Source: Alicyclobacillus sp. ALC3
GTDB lineage: Bacteria; Bacillota; Bacilli; Alicyclobacillales; Alicyclobacillaceae
DNA length: 64,000 bases
Direction of reading: 5' to 3'
Assembly (NCBI RefSeq): GCF_028751195.1
Contig: NZ_CP066784.1
Span: 558,001 to 622,000 of the forward strand
Under the pieces are notes generated by a model. The model was not told the origin of the DNA and did no database searches. It was given only the letters and a program-made list of their open reading frames with translations. Both the position numbers and the translations under genes were made by a program. Below, piece by piece: positions 43,359 through 52,052 of this stretch (position 1 is the stretch's first letter; the number at the start of each line of letters is the position of its first letter).

Positions 43359-44105
43359 CTATAGAGCCGACACACCTCCACTTACAATGAGGCACTGCCC
43401 TGATATGAAACTAGCCTCATCGCTGGCAAGAAACGCTACAGCATTTGCTACTTCGCTTGCCTGGCCAAGTCTTCTCATTGGTATTTGCTTTATGTGCTCA
43501 GCTACAATTTCTTGAGGTACACCTTCGTACATCTCTGTTTCAATGAAAGCAGGAGCGACACAATTTACACGAATATTTTTCGGCCCGCCCTCCTTAGCGA
43601 GCGTTTTTGAGAACCCAATTAACGCTGCCTTTGAGGCAGCGTAATTTGCTTGACCAACATTTCCAAACGCAGAAATGGATGAGATGTTGACAATCTTCCC
43701 GTAAGACTGATTACGCATGATAGGTACGACGTATTTACAGAGGTGGTATGCCCCCTTGAGGTTTACATTCAAAACTGCATCCCAAGACTCATCTGACATC
43801 TTGTGAAACATGCTATCCCGGGTGATGCCGGCATTGTTGACGAGGATGTCAATTGATCCGAATGTACTTACAGCGTGGGACACGGCCTCCTCTACTTGTT
43901 TGTCATTGGATACATCACATGGAATCGCGAGTACTTCGCTGCTTGCATGACCCAGCGTCGACACCATTGTCTCCATAGTATTCCTGTCGTAATCAAGTAT
44001 CGCTACTCCTTCGAGTCCATCCGCCAAGAAGCGCTTCACAATCGCTTCGCCAATCCCTTTTCCTCCACCGGTAACAATGGCATATTTGCCAGACAATTTC
44101 CCCAT
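43359..44105 (-). CDS. SDR-family dehydrogenase (FabG-like)
   Basis: 248 aa. GGGKGIGE cofactor loop, NNAG at about residue 91, Ser in VNISSISAFG and the YAASK catalytic Tyr/Lys. ATG at 44105 after GGAGG; the frame is open upstream to 44204 but that part is unlike the family. Probably oxidises a 3-hydroxyacyl-CoA for the thiolase at 39698-41005. It shares a strand with the dipeptide ABC genes upstream. Confidence 0.86.
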   Translation of the reverse strand: MGKLSGKYAIVTGGGKGIGEAIVKRFLADGLEGVAILDYDRNTMETMVSTLGHASSEVLAIPCDVSNDKQVEEAVSHAVSTFGSIDILVNNAGITRDSMFHKMSDESWDAVLNVNLKGAYHLCKYVVPIMRNQSYGKIVNISSISAFGNVGQANYAASKAALIGFSKTLAKEGGPKNIRVNCVAPAFIETEMYEGVPQEIVAEHIKQIPMRRLGQASEVANAVAFLASDEASFISGQCLIVSGGVSAL

Positions 44106-44164
44106 GATAGTAACCTCCAAGCAGATGAGATGATTCCCCTCTATTTCACACATTACTTCATTGT

Positions 44165-45148
44165 TTATGTTCGTTGTGCGTTGTGTAACAGACAAGCCGT
44201 CCATCTGTCCTCTGCGATTTGAAGGAGCGTTGGATCGGTGGTCTTACATTTTTCCATCACAACTGGGCAACGTGTGTGAAAACGGCATCCGGTTGGAGGA
44301 TTTGCAGGGCTGGGTAAATCTCCTTTTAAGATAATACGTTCCCTATCCCTGAGCTTTGGATCAGGCAAAGGTACGGCTGACAGTAGTGCCTTTGTATAGG
44401 GATGCTGCGGATTCTCAAAGAGCTCCTCCTTCCTTGCAAATTCGGCGACTCTACCCAAATACATAACAGCAACCTTATCGCTGACGTGTTTGACTACTTG
44501 CATCCCGTGGGCAATAAATAAATAGGAAAGTCCCATATCCCTCTGGATTTCCTTTAACAAATTCAAAATCTGAGCTTGAATTGAGACGTCTAATGCAGAT
44601 ACAGGTTCATCACAAATAATTAGTTTTGGCTGTAAGGCGAGAGCACGCGCTATCCCGATTCTTTGCCGCTGTCCGCCTGAAAACTCAATCGGATAGCGGC
44701 TACTGTGATAGCTAGCCAGTCCAACTCTCTCAAGCAGTTCATCCACTCTCTTCTTTCTCTCTATTTTTGTTCCGAATTTGTGAAGAACAAGCGGCTCGGC
44801 AACAATATCGGAAACGGTCATTCGCGGATCAAGCGAAGAGTACGAATCCTGGAAAATCATTTGTAGATCTCTTCCGAAGTCTTTCCCTCTTTTGTAATCA
44901 GACAGTTTTTTGCCATCGAAATAAATTTCCCCACCCGTCGGATCCGTAAGTCCAACAACCATTCTCCCTATTGTGGATTTACCGCATCCAGACTCACCGA
45001 CCAGACCCACTGTCTCACCGGGATAAATATCAAGTTCCACGCCATCCACAGCTTTTATAAAGTGATTCCTCTTACCAAAAAGCCCACTACCTACGGGAAA
45101 GTACTTTTTAATGCCTCTCAGTGACAATAGTGGCTGATTCCCTGTCAT
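44165..45148 (-). CDS. Oligopeptide/dipeptide ABC transporter ATP-binding protein (OppF/DppF)
   Basis: About 327 aa. Walker A GESGCGKSTIGRM, signature FSGGQRQRIGIARAL, Walker B LIICDEPVSALD and the C-terminal OppF/DppF cysteine segment (TGCRFHTRCP). ATG at 45148; it overlaps the OppD-like gene by about 41 bases. Fifth gene of a complete DppABCDF-type importer. Confidence 0.9.
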   Translation of the reverse strand: MTGNQPLLSLRGIKKYFPVGSGLFGKRNHFIKAVDGVELDIYPGETVGLVGESGCGKSTIGRMVVGLTDPTGGEIYFDGKKLSDYKRGKDFGRDLQMIFQDSYSSLDPRMTVSDIVAEPLVLHKFGTKIERKKRVDELLERVGLASYHSSRYPIEFSGGQRQRIGIARALALQPKLIICDEPVSALDVSIQAQILNLLKEIQRDMGLSYLFIAHGMQVVKHVSDKVAVMYLGRVAEFARKEELFENPQHPYTKALLSAVPLPDPKLRDRERIILKGDLPSPANPPTGCRFHTRCPVVMEKCKTTDPTLLQIAEDRWTACLLHNAQRT

Positions 45149-46151
45149 GTTCCCTCTCCCTCTCCCCCTGCCGTCGTATTGGATTCCAGCATGAAACTCG
45201 GTTTCCAAAGCCTTCCTCTTGCAAACTCGGAGCAGCTTCACTGCACTTGTCCGTTGCAAAAGCACAGCGCGTGACGAAGTTGCACCCTTTGGGTAGTTCT
45301 AGCGGATTCGGAACAACCCCAGAAATTGCATTCAGACTCTCTTTGGAAGGCCCGTATAGAGGAGGAATGCTCTCCATTAACCCTTTCGTATAAGGGTGCT
45401 TGGGATTTTCAAAGACATCGCCAACGGAGCCTTCCTCCACTATTTTTCCGCAATACATGACAAGAACGCGGTCAGCAGTTTCAGCTACAACTCCGAGGTC
45501 ATGAGTAATCAACAGAATGGAAATGCCAAATTCCTTCTGTAAATCTCTTAGGAGATTCAAGATTTGCGCCTGAATGGTGACATCGAGCGCAGTTGTCGGC
45601 TCATCAGCAATGAGCAGTTTTGGATTACATGCAAGTGCTGTTGCAATCATGACCCTCTGCCTCATCCCACCCGACAATTGATGAGGATAGTCATCGAGCC
45701 GTCTCTCAGCATCCGAAATGCCTACTTTATTCAATAACTCCAGAGCCGTCTTTTTTGCTCGCACGTAATTTATTTTCTTATGAAGGACCAGAGATTCTGC
45801 AATTTGTCTTCCAATTGAATGGACGGGGTTTAGGGAAGACATCGGATCTTGGAAAATCATCGCGATATCATTACCGCGAATTTTCCTAAGTTCCCGTTCT
45901 CTTGATTTAAGTAAATCTTGGCCTTCAAACAAAATAGAACTCTCCGCCTGATATTTGATGGCACTTGCATTCAACCCCATAATGGATAGAGAGGTGACAC
46001 TTTTTCCACTTCCTGACTCACCGACTAACGCTACTATCTCACCTTTGCGAATGGAAAATGAAACATCATCCACAGGCTTTATCACGCCCTTCGATGACGG
46101 GATATACGCTTGTAAGTTTCTCACTTCCAGTAGTGGTGCATCGGTACTCAA
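45108..46151 (-). CDS. Oligopeptide/dipeptide ABC transporter ATP-binding protein (OppD/DppD)
   Basis: About 347 aa. Walker A GESGSGKSVTSLS, signature LSGGMRQRVMIATAL, Walker B LLIADEPTTALD and the C-terminal GCNFVTRCAFATDKC cluster typical of OppD. I choose a TTG at 46151, seven bases after GGAGG; GTG 46172 and ATG 46166 lie before or in that site. The arginine/glutamate-rich C-terminal tail overlaps the next gene. Confidence 0.9.
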   Translation of the reverse strand: MSTDAPLLEVRNLQAYIPSSKGVIKPVDDVSFSIRKGEIVALVGESGSGKSVTSLSIMGLNASAIKYQAESSILFEGQDLLKSRERELRKIRGNDIAMIFQDPMSSLNPVHSIGRQIAESLVLHKKINYVRAKKTALELLNKVGISDAERRLDDYPHQLSGGMRQRVMIATALACNPKLLIADEPTTALDVTIQAQILNLLRDLQKEFGISILLITHDLGVVAETADRVLVMYCGKIVEEGSVGDVFENPKHPYTKGLMESIPPLYGPSKESLNAISGVVPNPLELPKGCNFVTRCAFATDKCSEAAPSLQEEGFGNRVSCWNPIRRQGEREREHDRESATIVTERH

Positions 46152-46168
46152 ATTGTCCCCTCCCATCT

Positions 46169-47008
46169 TCACAGCTTGCGGTATTTAGGGTCCAGCGCTA
46201 CCCGAAGACCGTCCCCGAGAAAGTTTCCCGCCAAGATTGTCAGCATGATGGCAATCCCCGGATACACCATCATCCATGGGTCTACGTCCATCATTGTGTA
46301 GCCTTGCTGAATCAGGCTGCCCCAACTCACGTCAGGTGGTTGAGCACCCATACCAAGGAAGCTCAGCGTGGTCTCAATGAGAATCGCGATACTGAGATTA
46401 AACGAAGCCTGAACAATAATTGGAGGAGAAATATTAGGAATAATATGCTTGCTAATAATCCACAGAGGTCCGGAGCCCGAAATCTTCGCCACTTCTACAT
46501 AAGGTTCTGACCGTATCTGCAGAGTCTGTCCCCGCGCGAGTCGAGCGAATTGCGGGGTGAATATGATACCAATCGCCATCATGGCGTTCCAAAGGTTAAC
46601 TCCCAATGCACTTGTAATCCCCAAGGCCAGAATAATGGCAGGTACCGCAATGACTCCGTCCACGATTCTCATAAAAATGTCATCCATGATGCCACCAAAA
46701 TAACCGCTCATAACCCCCAGCGGCACACCGATTAAGAGCGGAAACACAATGGAGAACAGTCCTGCCTTAATCGCGGTCCGGGAACCCATGATTAGTTGAC
46801 TAAAAATGTCGCGCCCCAATGAATCTGTGCCTAGCCAATGCCTGGCACTTGGCGGCGACATGACCTGAGATAAGTCTTGTTGGAATGGTCCATAAGGGAT
46901 AATATCAGGAGCCAGTATTGCGATGATGACGAGAATGACAAGAAAAATCAGGCTGACAAAGGCAAGTTTTTCTGCCATTAATCGCTTAAAAACAATTTTA
47001 AAACTCAT
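46169..47008 (-). CDS. Dipeptide-type ABC transporter permease (DppC/OppC)
   Basis: 279 aa with six membrane segments and the motif GTDSLGRDIFSQLIMGSRTA, characteristic of DppC/OppC, plus the EAA-like loop around EVAKISGSGPLWIISKHIIP. ATG at 47008 after GAGAGGAG. It starts 15 bases after DppB. Confidence 0.92.
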   Translation of the reverse strand: MSFKIVFKRLMAEKLAFVSLIFLVILVIIAILAPDIIPYGPFQQDLSQVMSPPSARHWLGTDSLGRDIFSQLIMGSRTAIKAGLFSIVFPLLIGVPLGVMSGYFGGIMDDIFMRIVDGVIAVPAIILALGITSALGVNLWNAMMAIGIIFTPQFARLARGQTLQIRSEPYVEVAKISGSGPLWIISKHIIPNISPPIIVQASFNLSIAILIETTLSFLGMGAQPPDVSWGSLIQQGYTMMDVDPWMMVYPGIAIMLTILAGNFLGDGLRVALDPKYRKL

Positions 47009-47023
47009 GACTACGGCTCCTCT

Positions 47024-47971
47024 CTAGAAATCAATCCGCGGGTCCAACAGGGCATAGACAACGTCTGTAATGAAGTTGATAGCAACCACCATGACAATCA
47101 TGACAAGCACTACACCTTGCACAATTGGAAAGTCGCGTTGACCAATCGCGTTGACGATGAGTTGGCCCATACCTGGAATAGCAAATATGTTTTCTACTAC
47201 AACAGTCGCTCCCAACATGGTTCCGAACAAGAGACCGATTGTGGTTACTACTGGCAACATGGCATTCTGAAGACTGTGTTTGAAAATCACTCGGTAGCGA
47301 CTTGCACCCTTGGAATAGGCAGTGCGAACATAGTCTGCATCCATGGTCTCCATTAACGATGATCTCAAGTGCCTTGTGATGACAGCAATGCCAACCAGGC
47401 TCAGTGAAAACCCAGGTAATAGAATTTCTTTCAAAAAGGATATCGGTCCAGCCGTAACATTCGTAAAGCCAGTCGCCGGAAGCCAATTCAGCTTCAAACT
47501 GAAAACGATGATTAGTATCATCGCAAGCAGGAAATTTGGTATGGCTGTACCTAACGTTCCAAAAAAGCGTGCGACGTAGTCCATCCAGCTGTTGGGGAAG
47601 TAAATGGACATAATAGCAAAAAACAGACCGCCCGCAACGGAAAAAATCATCCCTACGACGACCAGTTGCATCGTCACAAAAAATGTCTGTGAGACAGCCT
47701 GACTCACAAGTTCCCCGGTAAAGACAGACCTACCTAGGTTTCCGTGAATCGCATTGATCAGCCAATGGAAATACTGGATAATCACTGGTTGATTGAGTCC
47801 CAATTGACGTCGTAATTCTAAAACTTTTGAATGCGTGGCCGTCTGACCAAGCATGGCCAAAACCGGGTCGCCAGGGATTAGTAATGTTAAGGAGAATACA
47901 ACCAGCGTCGAGACCAACAGCAGTGGTATGACGTACAGTAAACGCCTTAGGAGAAATTTCAAAAACATCAT
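47024..47971 (-). CDS. Dipeptide-type ABC transporter permease (DppB/OppB)
   Basis: 315 aa with six membrane segments: FLLRRLLYVIPLLLVSTLVV at the N-terminus, the LGLNQPVIIQYFHWL segment, the loop YVRTAYSKGASRYRVIFKH and C-terminal ALLDPRIDF, all typical of DppB. ATG at 47971 (a second ATG follows). A hairpin at 47987-48024 separates it from the binding-protein gene. Confidence 0.92.
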   Translation of the reverse strand: MMFLKFLLRRLLYVIPLLLVSTLVVFSLTLLIPGDPVLAMLGQTATHSKVLELRRQLGLNQPVIIQYFHWLINAIHGNLGRSVFTGELVSQAVSQTFFVTMQLVVVGMIFSVAGGLFFAIMSIYFPNSWMDYVARFFGTLGTAIPNFLLAMILIIVFSLKLNWLPATGFTNVTAGPISFLKEILLPGFSLSLVGIAVITRHLRSSLMETMDADYVRTAYSKGASRYRVIFKHSLQNAMLPVVTTIGLLFGTMLGATVVVENIFAIPGMGQLIVNAIGQRDFPIVQGVVLVMIVMVVAINFITDVVYALLDPRIDF

Positions 47972-47986
47972 AACCCCACCTTAGTA

Positions 47987-48024
47987 GCATGGTGAAGCAG
48001 GATATCAATTCCGCTTCACCATGC
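47987..48024 (-). promoter_or_regulatory. Intercistronic hairpin between binding-protein and permease genes
   Basis: Twelve-base perfect stem GCATGGTGAAGC / GCTTCACCATGC with a 14-base loop and no following T-run. Such structures stabilise the upstream mRNA or partly terminate, giving more binding protein than permease. Confidence 0.65.
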
Positions 48025-48033
48025 AGCGTAATT

Positions 48034-49584
48034 TCAGTTCACCCAGAGGTTAGCAAACATTGTGGCACCTAAACTGGGCGTGAAGCCATGAATCCTCTGG
48101 TCCATCGCGTTAATATTGAGAGTCGTGAATAGAGGGATTATGAACCCCTGCTTTACAATCGCCTCGTTGTCAATTTGTCCGTACAATTTTGCAAGCTTGG
48201 CTTGATTGTAGGTAGAATTCACCTCTGACAACAGTGACTTTAGTTTTGGAGTCATGCTCTTTCCTGTATTGTAAAGACTGGTGGTCGAGAACAGTCCATC
48301 AATTGTCATTTGTGGGTCAGGTGTACCTCCCCAGTTTCCTGTCAATGAACTGTAATTCTTGTTCACAAGGAACTGCTGAACAGCCGCGTTTGGCTCCATC
48401 GTTTGCACAGTCACATTTATCCCAATATTGGCCAATTGCCCCTTGATAGCATTCGCTAAGTTTTCCCAAATGGCGATTGGGTAAGTCAGTAATGTGAACG
48501 ATACATGCGTCAGACCGGCAGTTTTAAGCAATTGCTTCGATTTCTGAGGGTCATATGGAATGTTGATATTTTTATCGTACGCCCAGTATCCCTTTGGAAA
48601 GGGCTGAGATGTAGGTACCCCGAGCCCAAAGTTAATCGCATTCACAAGTTGTGACCGATTAATTCCGTACAATACAGCTAATCTAACCGCCTTGTTATTA
48701 AACGGTTTCTTGCCTGTGTCCAAGTAGAGCATCTGAAACCCTAATGAATTAGTTTCGCTCAAAACAATATTTGACTTCTTCTTCAATGCTGCAACCATTT
48801 GCGGTGCGACACCGGGAACAAAGTCAACCTGGCCTGTCATCAAGGCGTTGATTTCAGAATTGGCATCCGGTATTACTTTGACTGTGATTTGGTGAAGATA
48901 CGGATGACCCTTGTCCCAGTAATGTTTGTAAGCAGTGTAAACAATTTCTCCGTTAGGAATGTGTTTAGTGACCTCGAACGGGCCAGCTCCCACAGGGTGC
49001 TGAGGATAATTATTACCATATTTTTTGATTGCTGTCGGAGAAACCATCATGCCAGCACGCTCTCCCAAGGAGAGCAAGATGGAGGAATCGGGCTGCGATA
49101 AATGAAGCTCCACAGTGTAATTATTGATAATTTGCACACTTTTTACATCATTCAATTCTGTGTCTAGGGATTGCGGTGAATTAGCACGGTCAATATTGAA
49201 CTTTACTGCAGCTGCATTGAAGGGCGTTCCATCTTGAAACGTAACTCCCTTTCTGAGGTTCAGGATAATCGTCTTGCTGTTGGGCATGCTCCAGGATGTC
49301 GCAAGCTCGGGCTCTGGTTTCAACTTTGCACTCAGTTTAATGAGCGTATCATAGACCGGATAAAGCAGAGCGAAGTCATTGCCCGTAGTCCCTTTGAGCG
49401 GGTCAAAGTTAGTAATATCCACGGGATAAGCAATCGTAATTGCGCCGCCATGTTGGGGCTTGCCTGGGGAGGATTGCGTACTGTTACTTGAGGTCGAACT
49501 TGTAGAGTTGCCACATCCGGCCAACACGAACGTCAATGAGGTTATGACCAGTCCGAGCGCCAATAAACTGTTTTTCATCCTCAT
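48034..49584 (-). CDS. Peptide/organic substrate-binding lipoprotein (DppA/SBP family 5)
   Basis: 516 aa. Signal with lipobox VLAGC (Cys24) and a Ser/Thr linker, then family 5 features: GGAITIAYPVDITNFDPLKG, WSMPNSKTIILNLRKGVTFQDGTPFNAAAV, and RLAVLYGINRSQLV (each named only by its ends where longer). First gene of the importer. Family 5 proteins bind peptides, but also nickel, opines and other solutes; neighbouring CoA-dependent genes suggest an organic acid or ester (inference). Confidence 0.88.
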   Translation of the reverse strand: MRMKNSLLALGLVITSLTFVLAGCGNSTSSTSSNSTQSSPGKPQHGGAITIAYPVDITNFDPLKGTTGNDFALLYPVYDTLIKLSAKLKPEPELATSWSMPNSKTIILNLRKGVTFQDGTPFNAAAVKFNIDRANSPQSLDTELNDVKSVQIINNYTVELHLSQPDSSILLSLGERAGMMVSPTAIKKYGNNYPQHPVGAGPFEVTKHIPNGEIVYTAYKHYWDKGHPYLHQITVKVIPDANSEINALMTGQVDFVPGVAPQMVAALKKKSNIVLSETNSLGFQMLYLDTGKKPFNNKAVRLAVLYGINRSQLVNAINFGLGVPTSQPFPKGYWAYDKNINIPYDPQKSKQLLKTAGLTHVSFTLLTYPIAIWENLANAIKGQLANIGINVTVQTMEPNAAVQQFLVNKNYSSLTGNWGGTPDPQMTIDGLFSTTSLYNTGKSMTPKLKSLLSEVNSTYNQAKLAKLYGQIDNEAIVKQGFIIPLFTTLNINAMDQRIHGFTPSLGATMFANLWVN

Positions 49585-49758
49585 ATACTAATTCCCCCTT
49601 GTATAGCTGGTATTTTGCAGTTCCAGACTAGGTACGTATGTAAATGTGTAGCCACTAGGCTGCCCTGTACCCTCCAGTTCATGGTTTCTCCAACCTCACC
49701 CCCTTCAAATTTCATCCGATCTGCGTACAAACGGTTACCGGTCGTCACGGTGAGCACT

Positions 49759-51246
49759 TCATCTATGTCTAAATACCTGTTCCCAACTCAAACGTTTCTG
49801 ACAATCAGGGTCCATCACAACACCACTATTTACATCGAAAATCATTGTGGACCTGTATTGCGGGTCGTACTGCGGCCAGCTTGGCAACCCAGGCACATTA
49901 GGATCGCCATGATGCGCAAAGGCGATCCACCGTCTATGCATGTGTTCCGCAACGATGAAGCGATTCGCATCACTGCCTGTCATCCGTTCTGTCTCAGGAT
50001 TACGTATTGTATTCCACACAAACGGGATCTCCAGTGCGTGATAAGCTCTAGGACTTCCATCAAGAGCAGTGCTCTCATAATCGAAGCGGTACATCCAAAC
50101 CTGACCACCATTTCTCGCTTGACTTTCGCCGAAGAATATAGCCGGGTAGGTAAACACATAGTGCGTCATTGCGTCCTCATAATTTTTCCTTGTGAGTTCT
50201 CCATTTTGCATCACGGATTGATATACGGCTTCCCACAAGGATTGAAAGGAAGATTCTAATATTTTCTTCACGTTTTGTTCGTCAGTCTGGCCTTTCCATA
50301 CGGGATCAAAATTAGTAAAGAGCCGCGACTCATCTAAATTTGTCCCAACTATGACAGGTATATTTGATGCGACGCCCTCAGCGAGTACTAAGTCCGGTCG
50401 CTCGGGCATGACGACACCGTCTCCGACAGGACCGAAGACCCTGCGTGGAAAAATTCCAATAGCATTCATAATGGTTTCTGCAGGCAAGTGCTCTAATTTC
50501 GATAAATTTCCCGTGTTCAACTGAAGTTCATCCAGAAGTTTCCTTGTCAGTTCGTTCGCCGTTTCGCGAGTTACATTCGCTCTCGCTGTCCCGCTCTGTA
50601 GGATTGCTTTATGGAACAGCCCTTTTGCACTTGCCATTGATAGAAGGTTGCCAACACTAACGGCTCCCGCAGATTCTCCAAAGATCGTTACATTGTCCGG
50701 GTCGCCACCAAATGCGTCGATATTCCCATTTACCCACTTCAATGCAGCCACTTGATCGAGGAGGCCACAATTTACCGAATCACGATAGTCTTCATCGCCA
50801 ACCTCACCGAGGTACAGGAAGCCAAATACACCAACGCGGTAATTAATCGTTACTACAACGACGCCTTGTTCCGCAAAAAATCTCCCATCATACATGCAGC
50901 TTGAACCCGAACCATAATTGAATGACCCACCATGTATCCAGACCATCACAGGGCGTCTGTGACTATCCGCGCACGGCGACCAAACGTTCAGATATAGACA
51001 GTCCTCAGCTTGGCTTACTGGAGAGTCGAGTAAAAATTCCATCGAAGGGCTCTTCGACTGGAGAGACGCCGGTCCGAACTCCTTTGTCTCTCTCACACCC
51101 GTCCATGATTCAGGATTTTGTGGTGGATGAAACCGACGAGAATTTATGGGAGGCGCTGCATACGGTATACCTCTCCAAACACAGACGTCCCCTTCTCTTA
51201 AACCTTCCACCAAACCGAACTGAGTTCTTGCCAAGGTTCCCGACAT
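49759..51246 (-). CDS. Carboxylesterase type B
   Basis: About 495 aa. Serine hydrolase signature FGESAGAVSVGNLL, the oxyanion segment VWIHGGSFNYGSG, EDCLYLNVW, and a catalytic His in the YHALEIPFVW region, in the order of type B carboxylesterases. No signal peptide, so cytoplasmic. ATG at 51246; the open frame reaches 51297 but without family similarity. It has its own promoter at 51451-51480 and lies just upstream of the ABC importer genes. Likely releases an acid from an ester for the CoA modules. Confidence 0.87.
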   Translation of the reverse strand: MSGTLARTQFGLVEGLREGDVCVWRGIPYAAPPINSRRFHPPQNPESWTGVRETKEFGPASLQSKSPSMEFLLDSPVSQAEDCLYLNVWSPCADSHRRPVMVWIHGGSFNYGSGSSCMYDGRFFAEQGVVVVTINYRVGVFGFLYLGEVGDEDYRDSVNCGLLDQVAALKWVNGNIDAFGGDPDNVTIFGESAGAVSVGNLLSMASAKGLFHKAILQSGTARANVTRETANELTRKLLDELQLNTGNLSKLEHLPAETIMNAIGIFPRRVFGPVGDGVVMPERPDLVLAEGVASNIPVIVGTNLDESRLFTNFDPVWKGQTDEQNVKKILESSFQSLWEAVYQSVMQNGELTRKNYEDAMTHYVFTYPAIFFGESQARNGGQVWMYRFDYESTALDGSPRAYHALEIPFVWNTIRNPETERMTGSDANRFIVAEHMHRRWIAFAHHGDPNVPGLPSWPQYDPQYRSTMIFDVNSGVVMDPDCQKRLSWEQVFRHR

Positions 51247-51598
51247 TCCACTACCCCCATTTCTCCTTCGATGGAATGGACAATCCTGTGCTCTCATTAG
51301 AGCGCTTTCACAAATTGTAAATCGCTTTCAAGACCCACTCTCAGGTATGTAAATATAGAATAATTATTTGTAAGTAATTGAACTATCATGATGCAAACGA
51401 AATTAGAGATAATGCGGTAATTGAGCGATGTACTGCCTATTTATGCGCAAATTCTACCATCACAAACGGACTATAGTCAATATTCCGACTGAAATAATTA
51501 ATGTATCATAATCATCATTATCGGATGCATATCGCTCGACAAACACCCTTACTGGACTATCCTCAAGGTTGTCCACATTCCACGAAAGCGTTGCTCAG
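51247..51598. other. AT-rich intergenic region
   Basis: 352 bases between the esterase start and the DUF35 gene end. It contains the esterase promoter and several short AT-rich dyads around 51495-51530 (TGATGATTATGATACATTAA on the minus strand), possible regulator contacts. No gene seen. Confidence 0.6.
51451..51480 (-). promoter_or_regulatory. Promoter of carboxylesterase gene
   Basis: Minus strand TTGACT (51480-51475), 18-base spacer, TAGAAT (51456-51451). It gives a leader of roughly 200 bases before the esterase start. Confidence 0.65.
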
Positions 51599-52051
51599 TC
51601 ACCCGCTCCCTCCTTCACAAGCTCTAGCGTCCGGCGAGTGTTGAGATGAGTCAGGCTGAAACAGCGGTAATTTCATTCCACCAATGTCCAGGAACACCAC
51701 CTCTACTGGCATCTCACAATACAACTCATCGACGGCCACTTTAATCACATTGGACAGAACACGTACTCCCTCTTCCAACTCAATTAGAGCGACAATGTAT
51801 GGGCAGTCATCGGTGAAGGCGGGATGAGCAGGACGGTAAGCGACAGTATATGAATACACTCTCCCATGACCCGAGGACTCAACCCAACTGATGTCACTCG
51901 ACATACACCTCGGGCAGACTGCGCGTGGATAAAAGATATAATTTTCACAATGCTGGCAGCGTTGAATGACAAGTTTTTCTTGATTGCATGCGTCCCAAAA
52001 TACGACCGTGTCTCCATCCGGTACAGGTAACGGTCTGGTACTAGGCGTCAC
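51599..52051 (-). CDS. DUF35 zinc-ribbon/OB-fold protein, acyl-CoA partner subunit
   Basis: 150 aa. Rubredoxin-like zinc ribbon with Cys32, Cys35, Cys46 and Cys49 (RCQHCENYIF, VCPRCMS), then an OB fold (GRVYSYTVAYRPAHPAF). DUF35 proteins form obligate complexes with thiolase-fold partners (BbsA with BbsB, ChsH2 with Ltp2). The GTG at 52051 lies one base after the stop of the thiolase-fold gene, so the pair is coupled. Last gene of the second CoA module. Confidence 0.88.
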   Translation of the reverse strand: MTPSTRPLPVPDGDTVVFWDACNQEKLVIQRCQHCENYIFYPRAVCPRCMSSDISWVESSGHGRVYSYTVAYRPAHPAFTDDCPYIVALIELEEGVRVLSNVIKVAVDELYCEMPVEVVFLDIGGMKLPLFQPDSSQHSPDARACEGGSG

Positions 52052-52052
52052 A

